19,942 bases of DNA from an uncultured Asticcacaulis sp. (GCA_946482045.1 CAMLPZ010000045.1:1-19942), one strand, 5' to 3'. Counted from the first letter of the stretch, positions 7,551 to 14,990 are shown. Numbers and translations are program-made. The notes: generated by a model not told the origin, from the letters alone.

Positions 7551-9647
7551 GTGAAATTTCAAGCTGACAATTTGATAAAGCCACTCGTCAAAGCTCTGAT
7601 CGGGGTTCTAGCGTTTCAGATCGTGCTGGCTGCCGTCAATCTCATCCTGCCGCCGGACATGACGCGGGCGAAGGAAGCCTCTGCCGTCGCGCTTGACCGC
7701 AATGGCACCTGGCTTCGGGCCTTACCCGTCGAAGACGGCCGCTGGCGCATCCGCGCCGACCTCGACCGAACGGACCCGGCCTTTGTGGGCAACCTGCTGA
7801 GGGTCGAGGATGAACGGTTTTATCTTCACCCTGGCGTTGATGGCCCTGCCATTGTCCGCGCCCTACTCTCCAACATCCGTGCCGGAAACATCGTCTCGGG
7901 CGGCTCGACCATCACCATGCAGACGGCGAGACTGTTGTCACCGCACCCGCGCGACTATGGCAACAAGGCGATCGAGGCCTTGCGTGCCCTGCAACTGGAA
8001 CTGCTGTATTCAAAGCGCGATATCCTGTCCATCTACCTGTCGCTGGCGCCCTATGGCGGCAATCTCGAAGGCGTGCGTGCCGCCTCGCTCAGCTATTTCG
8101 GCCACGAGCCGGAAAGCCTGACGCTCGGTGAACAGGCACTGCTGATCTCGCTGCCACAGGCGCCGGAAGCCCGACGCCCCGATCGCCGTCCGGAGGCGGC
8201 GCGCAGCGGCCGTGACGACGTCCTGCGCCGCCTGGAACGCGCCAATGCGGCCGGCAGCGCCCTGATCGACGAGGCTATAAAAGAGCCCATTCCGGCGCGG
8301 CGCTTTGCCTTTCCCGCTGTGGCCTGGCACGCTGCCGGGCGGCTGGCGCACGACGCCAGGGGGCTGCAGCCGACTGTCATGACGTCAATCGATGCTGACC
8401 TGCAGAAGCGTTTGGAGGTGATGGCTGCCGCGACCGCACGCCAGCAGGGACCGAACAGCTCCGTCGCCATCCTGGTTGTCGATATCAAGACGCGCGGTGT
8501 ACGCGCCAGCGTCGGCTCAGGCGGCCTCGACCGGCCGGGCGGCTGGGTGGACATGACGCGCGCCCTGCGCTCGCCAGGTTCGGCGCTGAAACCCTTCGTG
8601 TATGGCTTCGGCTTCGAAGACGGCGTCATTGCACCCGATACGCGGCTGATGGACGTACCGACACGCTTTGGCGACTATCAGCCGGAGGATTTCGAGCGCG
8701 TCTTCCACGGTGAAGTGTCGGTCAAGGAGGCGCTGATCAATTCGCTGAACGTTCCGGCCGTGGCTGTGCTCAACCGCGTCGGGCCGGAAGCCTTCGAAGG
8801 GCGTCTGGAGGCCGCTGGCGTCAAGCTGGTCCGGCCGAAATCGCGACTGAAACAGGCGGGCCTGGCGCTTGCCTTGGGCGGCAACGGCATCCGATTGAAT
8901 GATCTGGCGCTCCTCTATGCGGCGCTGGGCGACCACGGTATCGCCAAGCCGCTGGCCTATACACTGGCCGAAGAACGCAGCCGGGTGCACGAGGGCGGCA
9001 GCCGGCTGATGCGTGCCGAAGCCGCCGATCGCGTGATCGATATCCTGCGCGAAACGCCGCCGCCTGCCGGTCGCCTGCCGGGGCCATTGATGCGCGCCGG
9101 CAATCGTCCGGCCTTTAAGACCGGCACCTCCTACGGGTTTCGCGATGCTCTGGCGGTGGGTGTCGCCGGCGGTTACGCGGTGATGGTGTGGACTGGCCGC
9201 CCCGATGGCGGCGCGCGCGCCGACCAGACCGGACGGGAAGCGGCGGCGCCCTTGCTGTTCGACGTCTTCGACCAGATCTACGCGCCGTCGCAACTGCCGC
9301 GGGCGCTGACGCCCAATGGCGCGCCGCAGGCGCTTAAGGTTCTCGATTCCCAGGACACCAAGGCCTCGATCCTGTTTCCCCCCAAGGGCGCCACAGTCTA
9401 TGTCGAGCGCATCGGTGGCGGAAAGGATGGACTGAAACTGGCGCGGCCGCTGAAACTGTCGGCGCATGGGCAGAGACCCGTCAACTGGTATGTCGACGGC
9501 CAACCGGTCCTGGAAGACGCCAATGGCGAGTTCAGCTGGTCGCCGGCCGCCGAAGGTTTTTACGACGTAACCGTGGTCGATGCGCTGGGCCAAAGGGACC
9601 GCGGCCGGGTGCGGATCGTGGCAATCGATGGCGCCCGGCCGGAATAG
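7551..9647 (+). CDS. pbpC: Penicillin-binding protein 1C (bifunctional transglycosylase/transpeptidase)
   Basis: A 698-residue protein from GTG 7551. One membrane anchor lies at about residues 12-33. The glycosyltransferase (GT51) domain follows with catalytic Glu86 in RVEDERFYLHPGVDG and SGGSTITMQTARLL. The transpeptidase domain has SxxK at Ser344/Lys347 (SPGSALKPF), SxN at Ser398-Leu-Asn400, and KTGT at Lys523. A C-terminal BiPBP_C-like domain starts near residue 600 (ILFPPKGATVYVERIGG). It polymerises and cross-links peptidoglycan at the outer face of the inner membrane. PBP1C is often next to a large alpha2-macroglobulin-like gene (yfhM). That partner is not seen here. The GTG is preceded only by GTAGG directly adjacent, so initiation may be weak. 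Confidence 0.93.
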   Translation: MKFQADNLIKPLVKALIGVLAFQIVLAAVNLILPPDMTRAKEASAVALDRNGTWLRALPVEDGRWRIRADLDRTDPAFVGNLLRVEDERFYLHPGVDGPAIVRALLSNIRAGNIVSGGSTITMQTARLLSPHPRDYGNKAIEALRALQLELLYSKRDILSIYLSLAPYGGNLEGVRAASLSYFGHEPESLTLGEQALLISLPQAPEARRPDRRPEAARSGRDDVLRRLERANAAGSALIDEAIKEPIPARRFAFPAVAWHAAGRLAHDARGLQPTVMTSIDADLQKRLEVMAAATARQQGPNSSVAILVVDIKTRGVRASVGSGGLDRPGGWVDMTRALRSPGSALKPFVYGFGFEDGVIAPDTRLMDVPTRFGDYQPEDFERVFHGEVSVKEALINSLNVPAVAVLNRVGPEAFEGRLEAAGVKLVRPKSRLKQAGLALALGGNGIRLNDLALLYAALGDHGIAKPLAYTLAEERSRVHEGGSRLMRAEAADRVIDILRETPPPAGRLPGPLMRAGNRPAFKTGTSYGFRDALAVGVAGGYAVMVWTGRPDGGARADQTGREAAAPLLFDVFDQIYAPSQLPRALTPNGAPQALKVLDSQDTKASILFPPKGATVYVERIGGGKDGLKLARPLKLSAHGQRPVNWYVDGQPVLEDANGEFSWSPAAEGFYDVTVVDALGQRDRGRVRIVAIDGARPE

Positions 9648-9678
9648 ATATTTGTCGCGATATCCGGCCGTAAACCGC

Positions 9679-11334
9679 TCATTCTACCGTATGCAGGTCG
9701 CGGCCCTTGGTCTCTTTCATGAAGATCAGCGCCACCAGAACCGCCAGACCACCGGTAATAACCGGGTACCACAGGCCGTAATAGATATTGCCGGCGGCGG
9801 CGACCATGGCGAAGCTCAAGGCCGGTTGCAGGCCGCCAAACCAGCCCGTGCCGATATTGTAGGGCAGGCTCATGGCAGTATAGCGCACGCGCGTCGGGAA
9901 CATCTCGACCAGGGCCGACGCCATCGGGCCGTAAAGCGCGGTGGCGGCAAAGGCAAAGACACAGAGGACTGCGAACATGGCCCACATATTGGCCTTTTTC
10001 GGATCAGCCTTTTCCGGATAGCCGGCCGCCGTGAGCGCCACCTTGATCTCGGTGGTCGCCTTGGCGCGCAGGGCCTTGACGCCGGCCTTGTCGAGACCCG
10101 CGCCAGACGCGATCTCGATGCGCTGGCCGCCGATTTCAACGCCGGCCGTCTCCGTGCCGGCCGCGGCGGCCTGGCTTTCATAGGGCACGCCGATATTGGA
10201 GACGACGCTCTTGGCCAGGTCGCAGGCAGTGGTGAATTGCGCCGTGCCGGTCAGGTCGAACTGGAAGGTGCATTGCGCCGGATCGGCGACGATGTGCACC
10301 GGCGCTGTGCGATAGGCTGCGTCGAGATCCGGATTGCCAAACTTCAAAAGCGCCTGGAAGCCGGGGAAAAAGGTCAGGCAGGCAAGCGCAATACCGAAGA
10401 TCATCACCGGCTTGCGGCCCAACTTGTCGGATAGGCGGGCGAACAGGATATAGAGCGGCGCGGAGACCAGCGTCATGCCGATGATCAGCGTATCTTTTTG
10501 CTGAGGATCAAGCCGCACCATCTTTTCCAGGAAGACCTGGGTGTAGAAGAAGCTGGTGTACCAGACGACGCCCTGGGCGGTCATGAAGCCGAAGAGCGCG
10601 ATCAGCATACCCTTGAGGTTCGACCAGCGCGTAAAGATTTCCGACAGGGGCGACTTGGCGATCTGGCCCTGGTCGTGCAGCGCCTTGAAGGCCGGGCTTT
10701 CCGCCGTCTTGGCGCGGATATAGACGCTGACGATCAAAAGGCCGGTCGAGATCAGGAACGGAATGCGCCAGCCCCAGTCGGCAAAGGCGGGTTCACCGAC
10801 GATTTTGCGCGTGAGCAGAATAACGGCCAGGGCAGCGATCAGGCCAAAGGCCGCGCTCGATTGAATCCAGCTCGTATAGGCGCCGCGCTTGTCGGGCGGG
10901 GCGTGCTCGGCGACGTAGATGGCCGCGCCGCCATATTCACCCCCCAGCGCAAAGCCCTGGACGACGCGCAAAGCCACCAGCAGGATCGGCGCGACCGGCC
11001 CGACCTGGGCGTAGGTGGGCAGGCAGCCAATCAGGATCGTTGCTATCCCCATGACGAGGATGGTCCATAGGAAGGTGCCCTTGCGTCCCTTCTTGTCGCC
11101 GATATGGCCGAAGACCAGGGCGCCGACCGGGCGGGCAATGAAGCCCACGGCAAAGGTCAGGAGCGTCAGGATGGTGCCAAGCGTGCCTGAGACGCCGGCG
11201 TAGAAGTTCTGGGCGATGATGGTCGTCAGGGCGCCGAAGATAAAGAAGTCGTACCATTCGAACGTCGTGCCGGCGGCTGATGCCGCCACAATGGTCTTGA
11301 GGCCGCCCGTCGCGTCCTTTTGCGTCTCAGCCAT
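9679..11334 (-). CDS. MFS transporter of the MHS (metabolite:H+ symporter) type with a large periplasmic insert
   Basis: A 551-residue protein. The ATG at 11334 is chosen because AGGGGG lies about 8 bases upstream and the protein then starts right before GTTFEWYDFFIFG, the usual MHS beginning. The longer open frame up to 11544 looks like leader. Twelve membrane segments are recognisable, with the MFS signature GHIGDKKGRK after segment 2 and its repeat ARLSDKLGRKP after segment 8, plus RVVQGFALGGEYGG in segment 4. MHS members import small organic acids, betaines or dicarboxylates with protons. The substrate cannot be told here. Between segments 9 and 10 is an insert of about 119 residues (9988-10344) with two cysteines, predicted periplasmic. 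The gene is convergent with pbpC, 31 bp apart, with no clear terminator between. Confidence 0.85.
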   Translation of the reverse strand: MAETQKDATGGLKTIVAASAAGTTFEWYDFFIFGALTTIIAQNFYAGVSGTLGTILTLLTFAVGFIARPVGALVFGHIGDKKGRKGTFLWTILVMGIATILIGCLPTYAQVGPVAPILLVALRVVQGFALGGEYGGAAIYVAEHAPPDKRGAYTSWIQSSAAFGLIAALAVILLTRKIVGEPAFADWGWRIPFLISTGLLIVSVYIRAKTAESPAFKALHDQGQIAKSPLSEIFTRWSNLKGMLIALFGFMTAQGVVWYTSFFYTQVFLEKMVRLDPQQKDTLIIGMTLVSAPLYILFARLSDKLGRKPVMIFGIALACLTFFPGFQALLKFGNPDLDAAYRTAPVHIVADPAQCTFQFDLTGTAQFTTACDLAKSVVSNIGVPYESQAAAAGTETAGVEIGGQRIEIASGAGLDKAGVKALRAKATTEIKVALTAAGYPEKADPKKANMWAMFAVLCVFAFAATALYGPMASALVEMFPTRVRYTAMSLPYNIGTGWFGGLQPALSFAMVAAAGNIYYGLWYPVITGGLAVLVALIFMKETKGRDLHTVE

Positions 11335-11717
11335 GCACTGGCCCCCTATGTTTTTATCGTCAGGCATTACCCTGTTACGGCATTTGACCCAAAGGCAGCC
11401 GATTGACAAGGTTCTTGATGGCTTTGGAATTATAAGGGAAGAAAAAGGCCGCCCCCCGTCCGGGACAATCAGCGGACGGAGAGCAGCAGGACAAGCCAGA
11501 CTGCACTCGCGGGGGGTGAGGGGAATACGACCCGAATCATGCAATCGTTTTCATGATGACGTGCATTTCTAAACAAATCAACAATAAAGCGAAGCGCCTC
11601 GGCGAAAGTCGCGTTTTTGGCGTAAAGTGCGGGAAAGCGTTGTGCTAAGGTCATTTTATGGCGATAGTTTCGCCGAAGATCGCCGTCATGTTCGGTACAT
11701 CGCTCCAGGGGGTTGTC
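11335..11717. other. Intergenic region between the divergent MFS gene and the small membrane-protein gene
   Basis: It holds the MFS ribosome-binding site (AGGGGG on the minus strand) and a 7-bp inverted repeat CCGTCCG (11456-11462) / CGGACGG (11473-11479). Read on the minus strand, a GC-rich stretch and five T (around 11443-11448) follow that repeat. A 23-codon minus-strand reading frame (11469-11540) ends in the hairpin. I see no clear -35/-10 pair for either gene. Confidence 0.5.
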
Positions 11718-11984
11718 ATGAAATTTTCCGAACCGGTTCGTGCGCCCGAAGGGCTGAATACCTACGCTAAGGTCAATCGCGTCCGTCCGGCGCACATGCT
11801 GGTCACGGTGCTCGAGGCGCTGCTGGCGCTGCTGGGGGTCGTCGTACTGGTACTGCTGGTCCGGTACGGCTCGTTCGAAGCCGCCGGTCGGGCGATCGAT
11901 AGCGCTGTTGGATGTGTTCATGGCTATACGGCCAAGCTATTGGGTGGAAAGAGTGATCCCGCCAAGGACACGCATTCCATTTAA
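11718..11984 (+). CDS. Small single-pass membrane protein of unknown function
   Basis: An 88-residue protein from ATG 11718, preceded by AGGGGG (11707-11712) 5 bases upstream. An in-frame ATG at 11658, with AAGG 7 bases before it, would add 20 residues and cannot be excluded. The N-terminal 30 residues are polar (MKFSEPVRAPEGLNTYAKVN). A single strong membrane segment follows (LVTVLEALLALLGVVVLVLL), then a short amphipathic stretch and a polar C-terminus (GGKSDPAKDTHSI). I do not recognise a family. It lies just upstream of, and in the same direction as, the carbonic anhydrase gene, with 89 bp between. Confidence 0.6.
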   Translation: MKFSEPVRAPEGLNTYAKVNRVRPAHMLVTVLEALLALLGVVVLVLLVRYGSFEAAGRAIDSAVGCVHGYTAKLLGGKSDPAKDTHSI

Positions 11985-12073
11985 AGGCTGGCTATCTAAA
12001 GGCCGGCCATATAGGGCTTGATTGGAAGGAGCCGCCGGTCCATAAGTCGCCGCGCTTTTTTGCGGAGTTGGAC

Positions 12074-12694
12074 ATGCTGGACGACCTGATCGAGAACAAT
12101 CGCCGTTGGGCCCGGGAAAAGACCCAGGTCGATCCCGACTTTTTCAAGCGTTTGGTCCGTCAGCAATCGCCGGAATATTTCTGGATCGGCTGTGCGGATT
12201 CTCGCGTGCCGGCCAATGAAATCGTCAATCTCGACCCCGGTGAGATGTTCGTTCACCGCAATGTCGCGAACCTGGCGCCGCCGCAGGACGCCAATTACCT
12301 CAGCACGCTGCAATATGCCGTTCACGTCCTGAAGGTGAAGCATGTGCTGGTCGTCGGCCATTATGGCTGCGGCGGTGTGCGCACGGCAATTGAATCCGAG
12401 GATCATGGCCTGATCGATCACTGGCTGACGCCGATTCGTGATGTTGCCCATTCGCACAAGCATGAACTGGATGCCTGCCCCAGTCTGTCGGCCAAGGTCG
12501 ACCGCCTGTGCGAGCTGAATGTGACGGCACAGGTGCGCAATGTCGCAACCAATCCGATCACGGTTGCCGCCTGGCGTACGGGTCAGTCGCTGACCATTCA
12601 TGGCTGGGTTTATGAGCTGAGCACAGGTCTTGTTAACGACTTAGGCATAAGCGTTGGCAATGTCGAAGAACGCGAATCGCTTTTTGGCATTTAA
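12074..12694 (+). CDS. can: Beta-class carbonic anhydrase
   Basis: A 206-residue protein from ATG 12074, with GGAG 6 bases upstream. A TTG at 12068 is too close to that site. The zinc ligands are visible: Cys40 (in CADSR, with Asp42 and Arg44 as the catalytic dyad), His96 and Cys99 (GHYGCGG). The beta-class fold is also shown by IHGWVYELSTGLV near the C-terminus. It interconverts CO2 and bicarbonate in the cytoplasm, supplying bicarbonate to carboxylases. Length is close to that of the E. coli Can protein. It may be co-transcribed with the small membrane protein upstream. A perfect DnaA box begins 25 bases after its stop. Confidence 0.95.
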   Translation: MLDDLIENNRRWAREKTQVDPDFFKRLVRQQSPEYFWIGCADSRVPANEIVNLDPGEMFVHRNVANLAPPQDANYLSTLQYAVHVLKVKHVLVVGHYGCGGVRTAIESEDHGLIDHWLTPIRDVAHSHKHELDACPSLSAKVDRLCELNVTAQVRNVATNPITVAAWRTGQSLTIHGWVYELSTGLVNDLGISVGNVEERESLFGI

Positions 12695-12718
12695 CGCGGC
12701 TCGTGGGTTGTTAAAGAC

Positions 12719-12727
12719 TTATCCACA
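12719..12727 (+). promoter_or_regulatory. Perfect DnaA box TTATCCACA
   Basis: This is the exact consensus strong DnaA-binding 9-mer, in the gap between the carbonic anhydrase and aldo/keto reductase genes. A second, imperfect box (TTATGCACT, 12739-12747) follows in the same orientation, 20 bases from start to start, or about two helical turns. Binding is inferred. Confidence 0.6.
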
Positions 12728-12738
12728 TTTAGGGCGAA

Positions 12739-12747
12739 TTATGCACT
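12739..12747 (+). promoter_or_regulatory. Near-consensus DnaA box TTATGCACT
   Basis: It matches TTATNCACA at eight of nine positions (final T for A) and is in phase with the perfect box at 12719. An AT-rich stretch follows at 12790-12830. Confidence 0.4.
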
Positions 12748-12813
12748 TCGCACCATTGGTAAGGTGAGGTAAAAGGCCTATTCCGGCCCGATATTAATAC
12801 TTCCTAATGGCGT

Positions 12814-12829
12814 TTTAATAAAAATTAAC
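12814..12829. promoter_or_regulatory. One-mismatch CtrA-like site upstream of the aldo/keto reductase homologue
   Basis: TTTA-N7-TTAAC differs from the CtrA consensus TTAA-N7-TTAAC at one base. It sits in an unusually AT-rich stretch about 107 bases before the ATG. A further pair of GGTTAAGGCT direct repeats (12904-12913, 12917-12926) contains TTAA motifs spaced by 9 bases, which is not the canonical spacing. Confidence 0.35.
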
Positions 12830-12935
12830 GGCCAGGCATACAGGTTTTTTATTTCCTGTCAGAGGTTCGTTAAGACTTAGCCGTCAAACTGAAGCCGCCT
12901 TATGGTTAAGGCTTTTGGTTAAGGCTACGCCCTTC

Positions 12936-13841
12936 ATGGTTGCGACTTTAGGTCTTGGTACAGCACAATTCGGCCGGGATTACGGCATCTCGAACACACG
13001 CGGCCGTGTGAGCGAAGAGGAAGTGCGTCAGATCCTGAGCCTGGCCGGCGACTGCAAAATCAAACACATCGATGCCGCCCATTATGACGGCGACATTGAA
13101 CGCATTTTAGGCCGTTGCTGGCCGTTTCCTTCACCTTTCAAACCGCAGGTCCGGACGTTGCGCCTCGAAAAGGGCCTGGACTGGCTTGAGTCGCGCCTGC
13201 GTCGCTCGGTCGATCATATGGGCCTGGTGCGGGTGCATTCGGCCCTGGTCGATTCGGCGGAAGATTTAACCGGTCCTGAAGGTGACGCGCTGTGGGAGCG
13301 CCTCGAAAAGCTGAAGGCCGAGGGGCTGATCAGCAAGATTGGCATTTCCGCGACCTATAAGGACCAGCCTTTGCTGCTGGCCCGCCGTTTCAAGCCTGAT
13401 GTGGTTCAGGTGCCGTGTTCGATCCTGGACCAGCGCCTGGTGCACAACGGCGATATTGCCGCCATGGCCGAGATGGGGATCGAGGTTCAGGTCCGTTCGG
13501 TCTTCCTGCAAGGGCTGTTGTTCCTGCCGCGCGAGTCGCTGCCCGGCAACCTGGTCGCCATCGGGCCGCACCTGTCGAAGGTCCGCCGGATCATGATGGA
13601 GCAGGGCGCCGACCCTTTGCATGCGGCGTTAAGCTTTGCGCTGAACCTGAGCGGCGTGTCGACCGTGGTGGTGGGGGTGACCTCGGCCGCGGAACTGCGT
13701 GCGATTGTCGCGGCGTCGGAACGCAAGGCGCCGAAGCTGAACTGGGACGCAATGGCGCTCAACGACGATATCGCGCTCGATCCGGCGCAATGGTATGCCG
13801 ATCTGGGGGATGTCAGCCGCCGGTTGATCCGGGTGGCTTAA
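12936..13841 (+). CDS. Aldo/keto reductase-fold protein with degenerate catalytic tetrad (KidO-like candidate)
   Basis: A 301-residue TIM-barrel protein from ATG 12936; the TTG at 12915 is less likely. It opens LGLGTAQFGRDYGISN, typical of one AKR branch, and keeps GISATYKDQP, VQVPCSILDQRL and the cofactor-side VVVGVTSAAEL. The active site is altered. Where the family has D-T-A-x-x-Y-G, this has D-A-A-H-Y-D-G, so the catalytic Tyr position is Asp. The beta strand that normally ends in T-K reads VRTLRLEK, with no Lys in place. Asp and the His (RVHSAL) remain. In Caulobacter, KidO is an NAD(H)-binding AKR homologue that tunes FtsZ and DivJ. Orthology is my inference from memory of its description, not a comparison. 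It is followed by a strong bidirectional hairpin. Confidence 0.75.
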   Translation: MVATLGLGTAQFGRDYGISNTRGRVSEEEVRQILSLAGDCKIKHIDAAHYDGDIERILGRCWPFPSPFKPQVRTLRLEKGLDWLESRLRRSVDHMGLVRVHSALVDSAEDLTGPEGDALWERLEKLKAEGLISKIGISATYKDQPLLLARRFKPDVVQVPCSILDQRLVHNGDIAAMAEMGIEVQVRSVFLQGLLFLPRESLPGNLVAIGPHLSKVRRIMMEQGADPLHAALSFALNLSGVSTVVVGVTSAAELRAIVAASERKAPKLNWDAMALNDDIALDPAQWYADLGDVSRRLIRVA

Positions 13842-14000
13842 AGGTTTGCAGGGGACAGGTCCCCTGCACCCCGATACTCTGCAGTGGTTACTTGAATTAA
13901 TAACAAAAAGCCGGGACAAGCAGTCCCGGCTCTTTGTTATTAAAGCGATTAATTGCTGAAGACTAACGAGGTGCAGGAGGCCATGCCTCCTGCAAGCCTT
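13841..14000. repeat. Nested composite palindrome between the AKR homologue and mutM, including a terminator
   Basis: Hairpin A is TGCAGGGGA (13847-13855) with TCCCCTGCA (13860-13868). Hairpin B has 21-base arms, 13897-13917 and 13923-13943, with one mismatch and a 5-base loop. Its core GCCGGGAC/GTCCCGGC flanked by A/T runs makes it a likely bidirectional terminator. Hairpin C is TGCAGGAGGC (13972-13981) with GCCTCCTGCA (13985-13994). Outer flanks AAGGTTTGCA (13841-13850) and TGCAAGCCTT (13991-14000) also pair with one G-T, so A and C are inverted copies of one unit around B. The AKR stop codon overlaps the left end. Confidence 0.8.
13897..13943. terminator. Long bidirectional terminator hairpin after the AKR homologue
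   Basis: A 21-bp stem with a single A-C mismatch (13908 against 13932) and loop AAGCA. The GC core is GCCGGGAC/GTCCCGGC. The plus-strand tail is TCTTTGTTATT and the minus-strand tail is TTTTTGTTATT, so it could stop transcription in both directions. Confidence 0.7.
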
Positions 14001-14020
14001 AACCCCCACGAGACCATCCG

Positions 14021-14887
14021 ATGCCTGAACTTCCCGAAGTCGAAACCGTCCGGCGGGGGCTGGAGCCTTATCTCAGCGGCGCCAGGCTGTCCGACACCCG
14101 GCTGAACCGCGCCAATCTGCGCTATCCGTTTCCGGATCGCTTCGCCGCCAGGCTCGAGGGCGCGACGATCGTGCGGCTGGAACGCCGGGCCAAGTATCTA
14201 CTGGCCTATATGGACACCCAGGAGGTGTGGGTGACTCATCTCGGCATGACCGGTCGCTTCCAGGTTGACGACAGCGACGACGGCCTTGGCGCCTACTATC
14301 ATCAGGTCGCACCTTTGGAAAAACATCTGCACTTCCAGACCGTCGCGACGCGCCCGGACGGAAGTAGGGCGCGCATCGACTTCTATGACCCGCGACGGTT
14401 CGGCTTCATGCTGCTGGTGAGCCCCGGCGAGCTTTACGAAAGCAAATGGTACGCGTCTCTTGGCGTCGAGCCCCTGTCGGACGATCTCAATGCCGATTAC
14501 CTGCTGTCAAAAGCCAAAGGGCGCACGCTTAACCTGAAGGCGCTGCTGATGGCGCAGGCGGGTATCGCCGGCCTTGGCAATATCTATGTCTGCGAAGCGC
14601 TGTGGCGCGCCCGACTCAACCCGGACCGCAAGGCGGCAGACCTTAAGTCGAAAGAGGCCTGGGTCCTGACCGATGCCATCAAGACGGTCCTCAGCGACGC
14701 CATTGCTGCCGGTGGCTCATCGATCAGCGATTTTGCCGCGGCATCCGGTGAGCTTGGCTACTTTCAGCACCGCTTCTGCGTGTACGATCGCAAGGGCAAG
14801 CCGTGCCCGCGTAACGATGGCGGCACCGTCGCACGCACAGTACATCAAGGACGATCGACTTTTTATTGCCCCGTCTGTCAAATATAG
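14021..14887 (+). CDS. mutM: Formamidopyrimidine-DNA glycosylase with an incomplete zinc finger
   Basis: A 288-residue protein. It starts MPELPEVETVRRGLEP, in which the processed Pro and the following Glu are the catalytic nucleophile and acid, and keeps the lysine of RRAKYLL. The helix-two-turn-helix motif includes AGIAGLGNIYVCEALW. The enzyme removes 8-oxoguanine and formamidopyrimidines from DNA and cuts the abasic site. The C-terminal zinc finger should have four cysteines. Cys262 (KPCPRNDGG), Cys283 and Cys286 (YCPVCQI) are present, but the second position is Asn/Asp instead of Cys. Cys253 (FCVYDRK) is too far upstream to be an obvious substitute. There is no Shine-Dalgarno. mutM close to rpsT-dnaA is, from memory, the order in Caulobacter too. 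Confidence 0.95.
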   Translation: MPELPEVETVRRGLEPYLSGARLSDTRLNRANLRYPFPDRFAARLEGATIVRLERRAKYLLAYMDTQEVWVTHLGMTGRFQVDDSDDGLGAYYHQVAPLEKHLHFQTVATRPDGSRARIDFYDPRRFGFMLLVSPGELYESKWYASLGVEPLSDDLNADYLLSKAKGRTLNLKALLMAQAGIAGLGNIYVCEALWRARLNPDRKAADLKSKEAWVLTDAIKTVLSDAIAAGGSSISDFAAASGELGYFQHRFCVYDRKGKPCPRNDGGTVARTVHQGRSTFYCPVCQI

Positions 14888-14907
14888 CAGGAGCGAAAAA
14901 CGTTATG

Positions 14908-14923
14908 TTAACAAATGGTTAAC
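14908..14923. promoter_or_regulatory. Perfect CtrA-binding site TTAA-N7-TTAAC
   Basis: TTAA (14908-14911), seven bases (CAAATGG) and TTAAC (14919-14923) match the full CtrA consensus of Caulobacter, and the second half also reads as the TTAACCAT-type half-site on the minus strand. It lies 77 bases before the ATG of the SDR homologue, with GATAAC at 14934-14939 as a possible -10. Confidence 0.65.
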
Positions 14924-14990
14924 TATAGAATTTGATAACCGCGTTTTTTGAGCCTATACTGTTCTTGAAAGCTCTGGGACAGGGTAGCGG

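Noticed and set aside
8517..9593. 358-codon minus-strand frame opposite pbpC
   Set aside because: It fully overlaps an intact PBP1C with all catalytic motifs and shows no family motif itself.
9580..11070. Plus-strand frames (9580-10434, 10498-11070) opposite the MFS transporter
   Set aside because: The minus-strand frame has the MFS signatures; the plus frames are Arg/Gln/Gly-rich shadows.
12904..12926. GGTTAAGGCT direct repeat read as a CtrA box
   Set aside because: The two TTAA motifs are 9 bases apart, not 7, so it does not fit the consensus.
12695..12935. Calling this gap the chromosomal origin
   Set aside because: Only one perfect and one imperfect DnaA box are present and strand skew cannot be computed reliably by eye; it is reported as a regulatory candidate instead.
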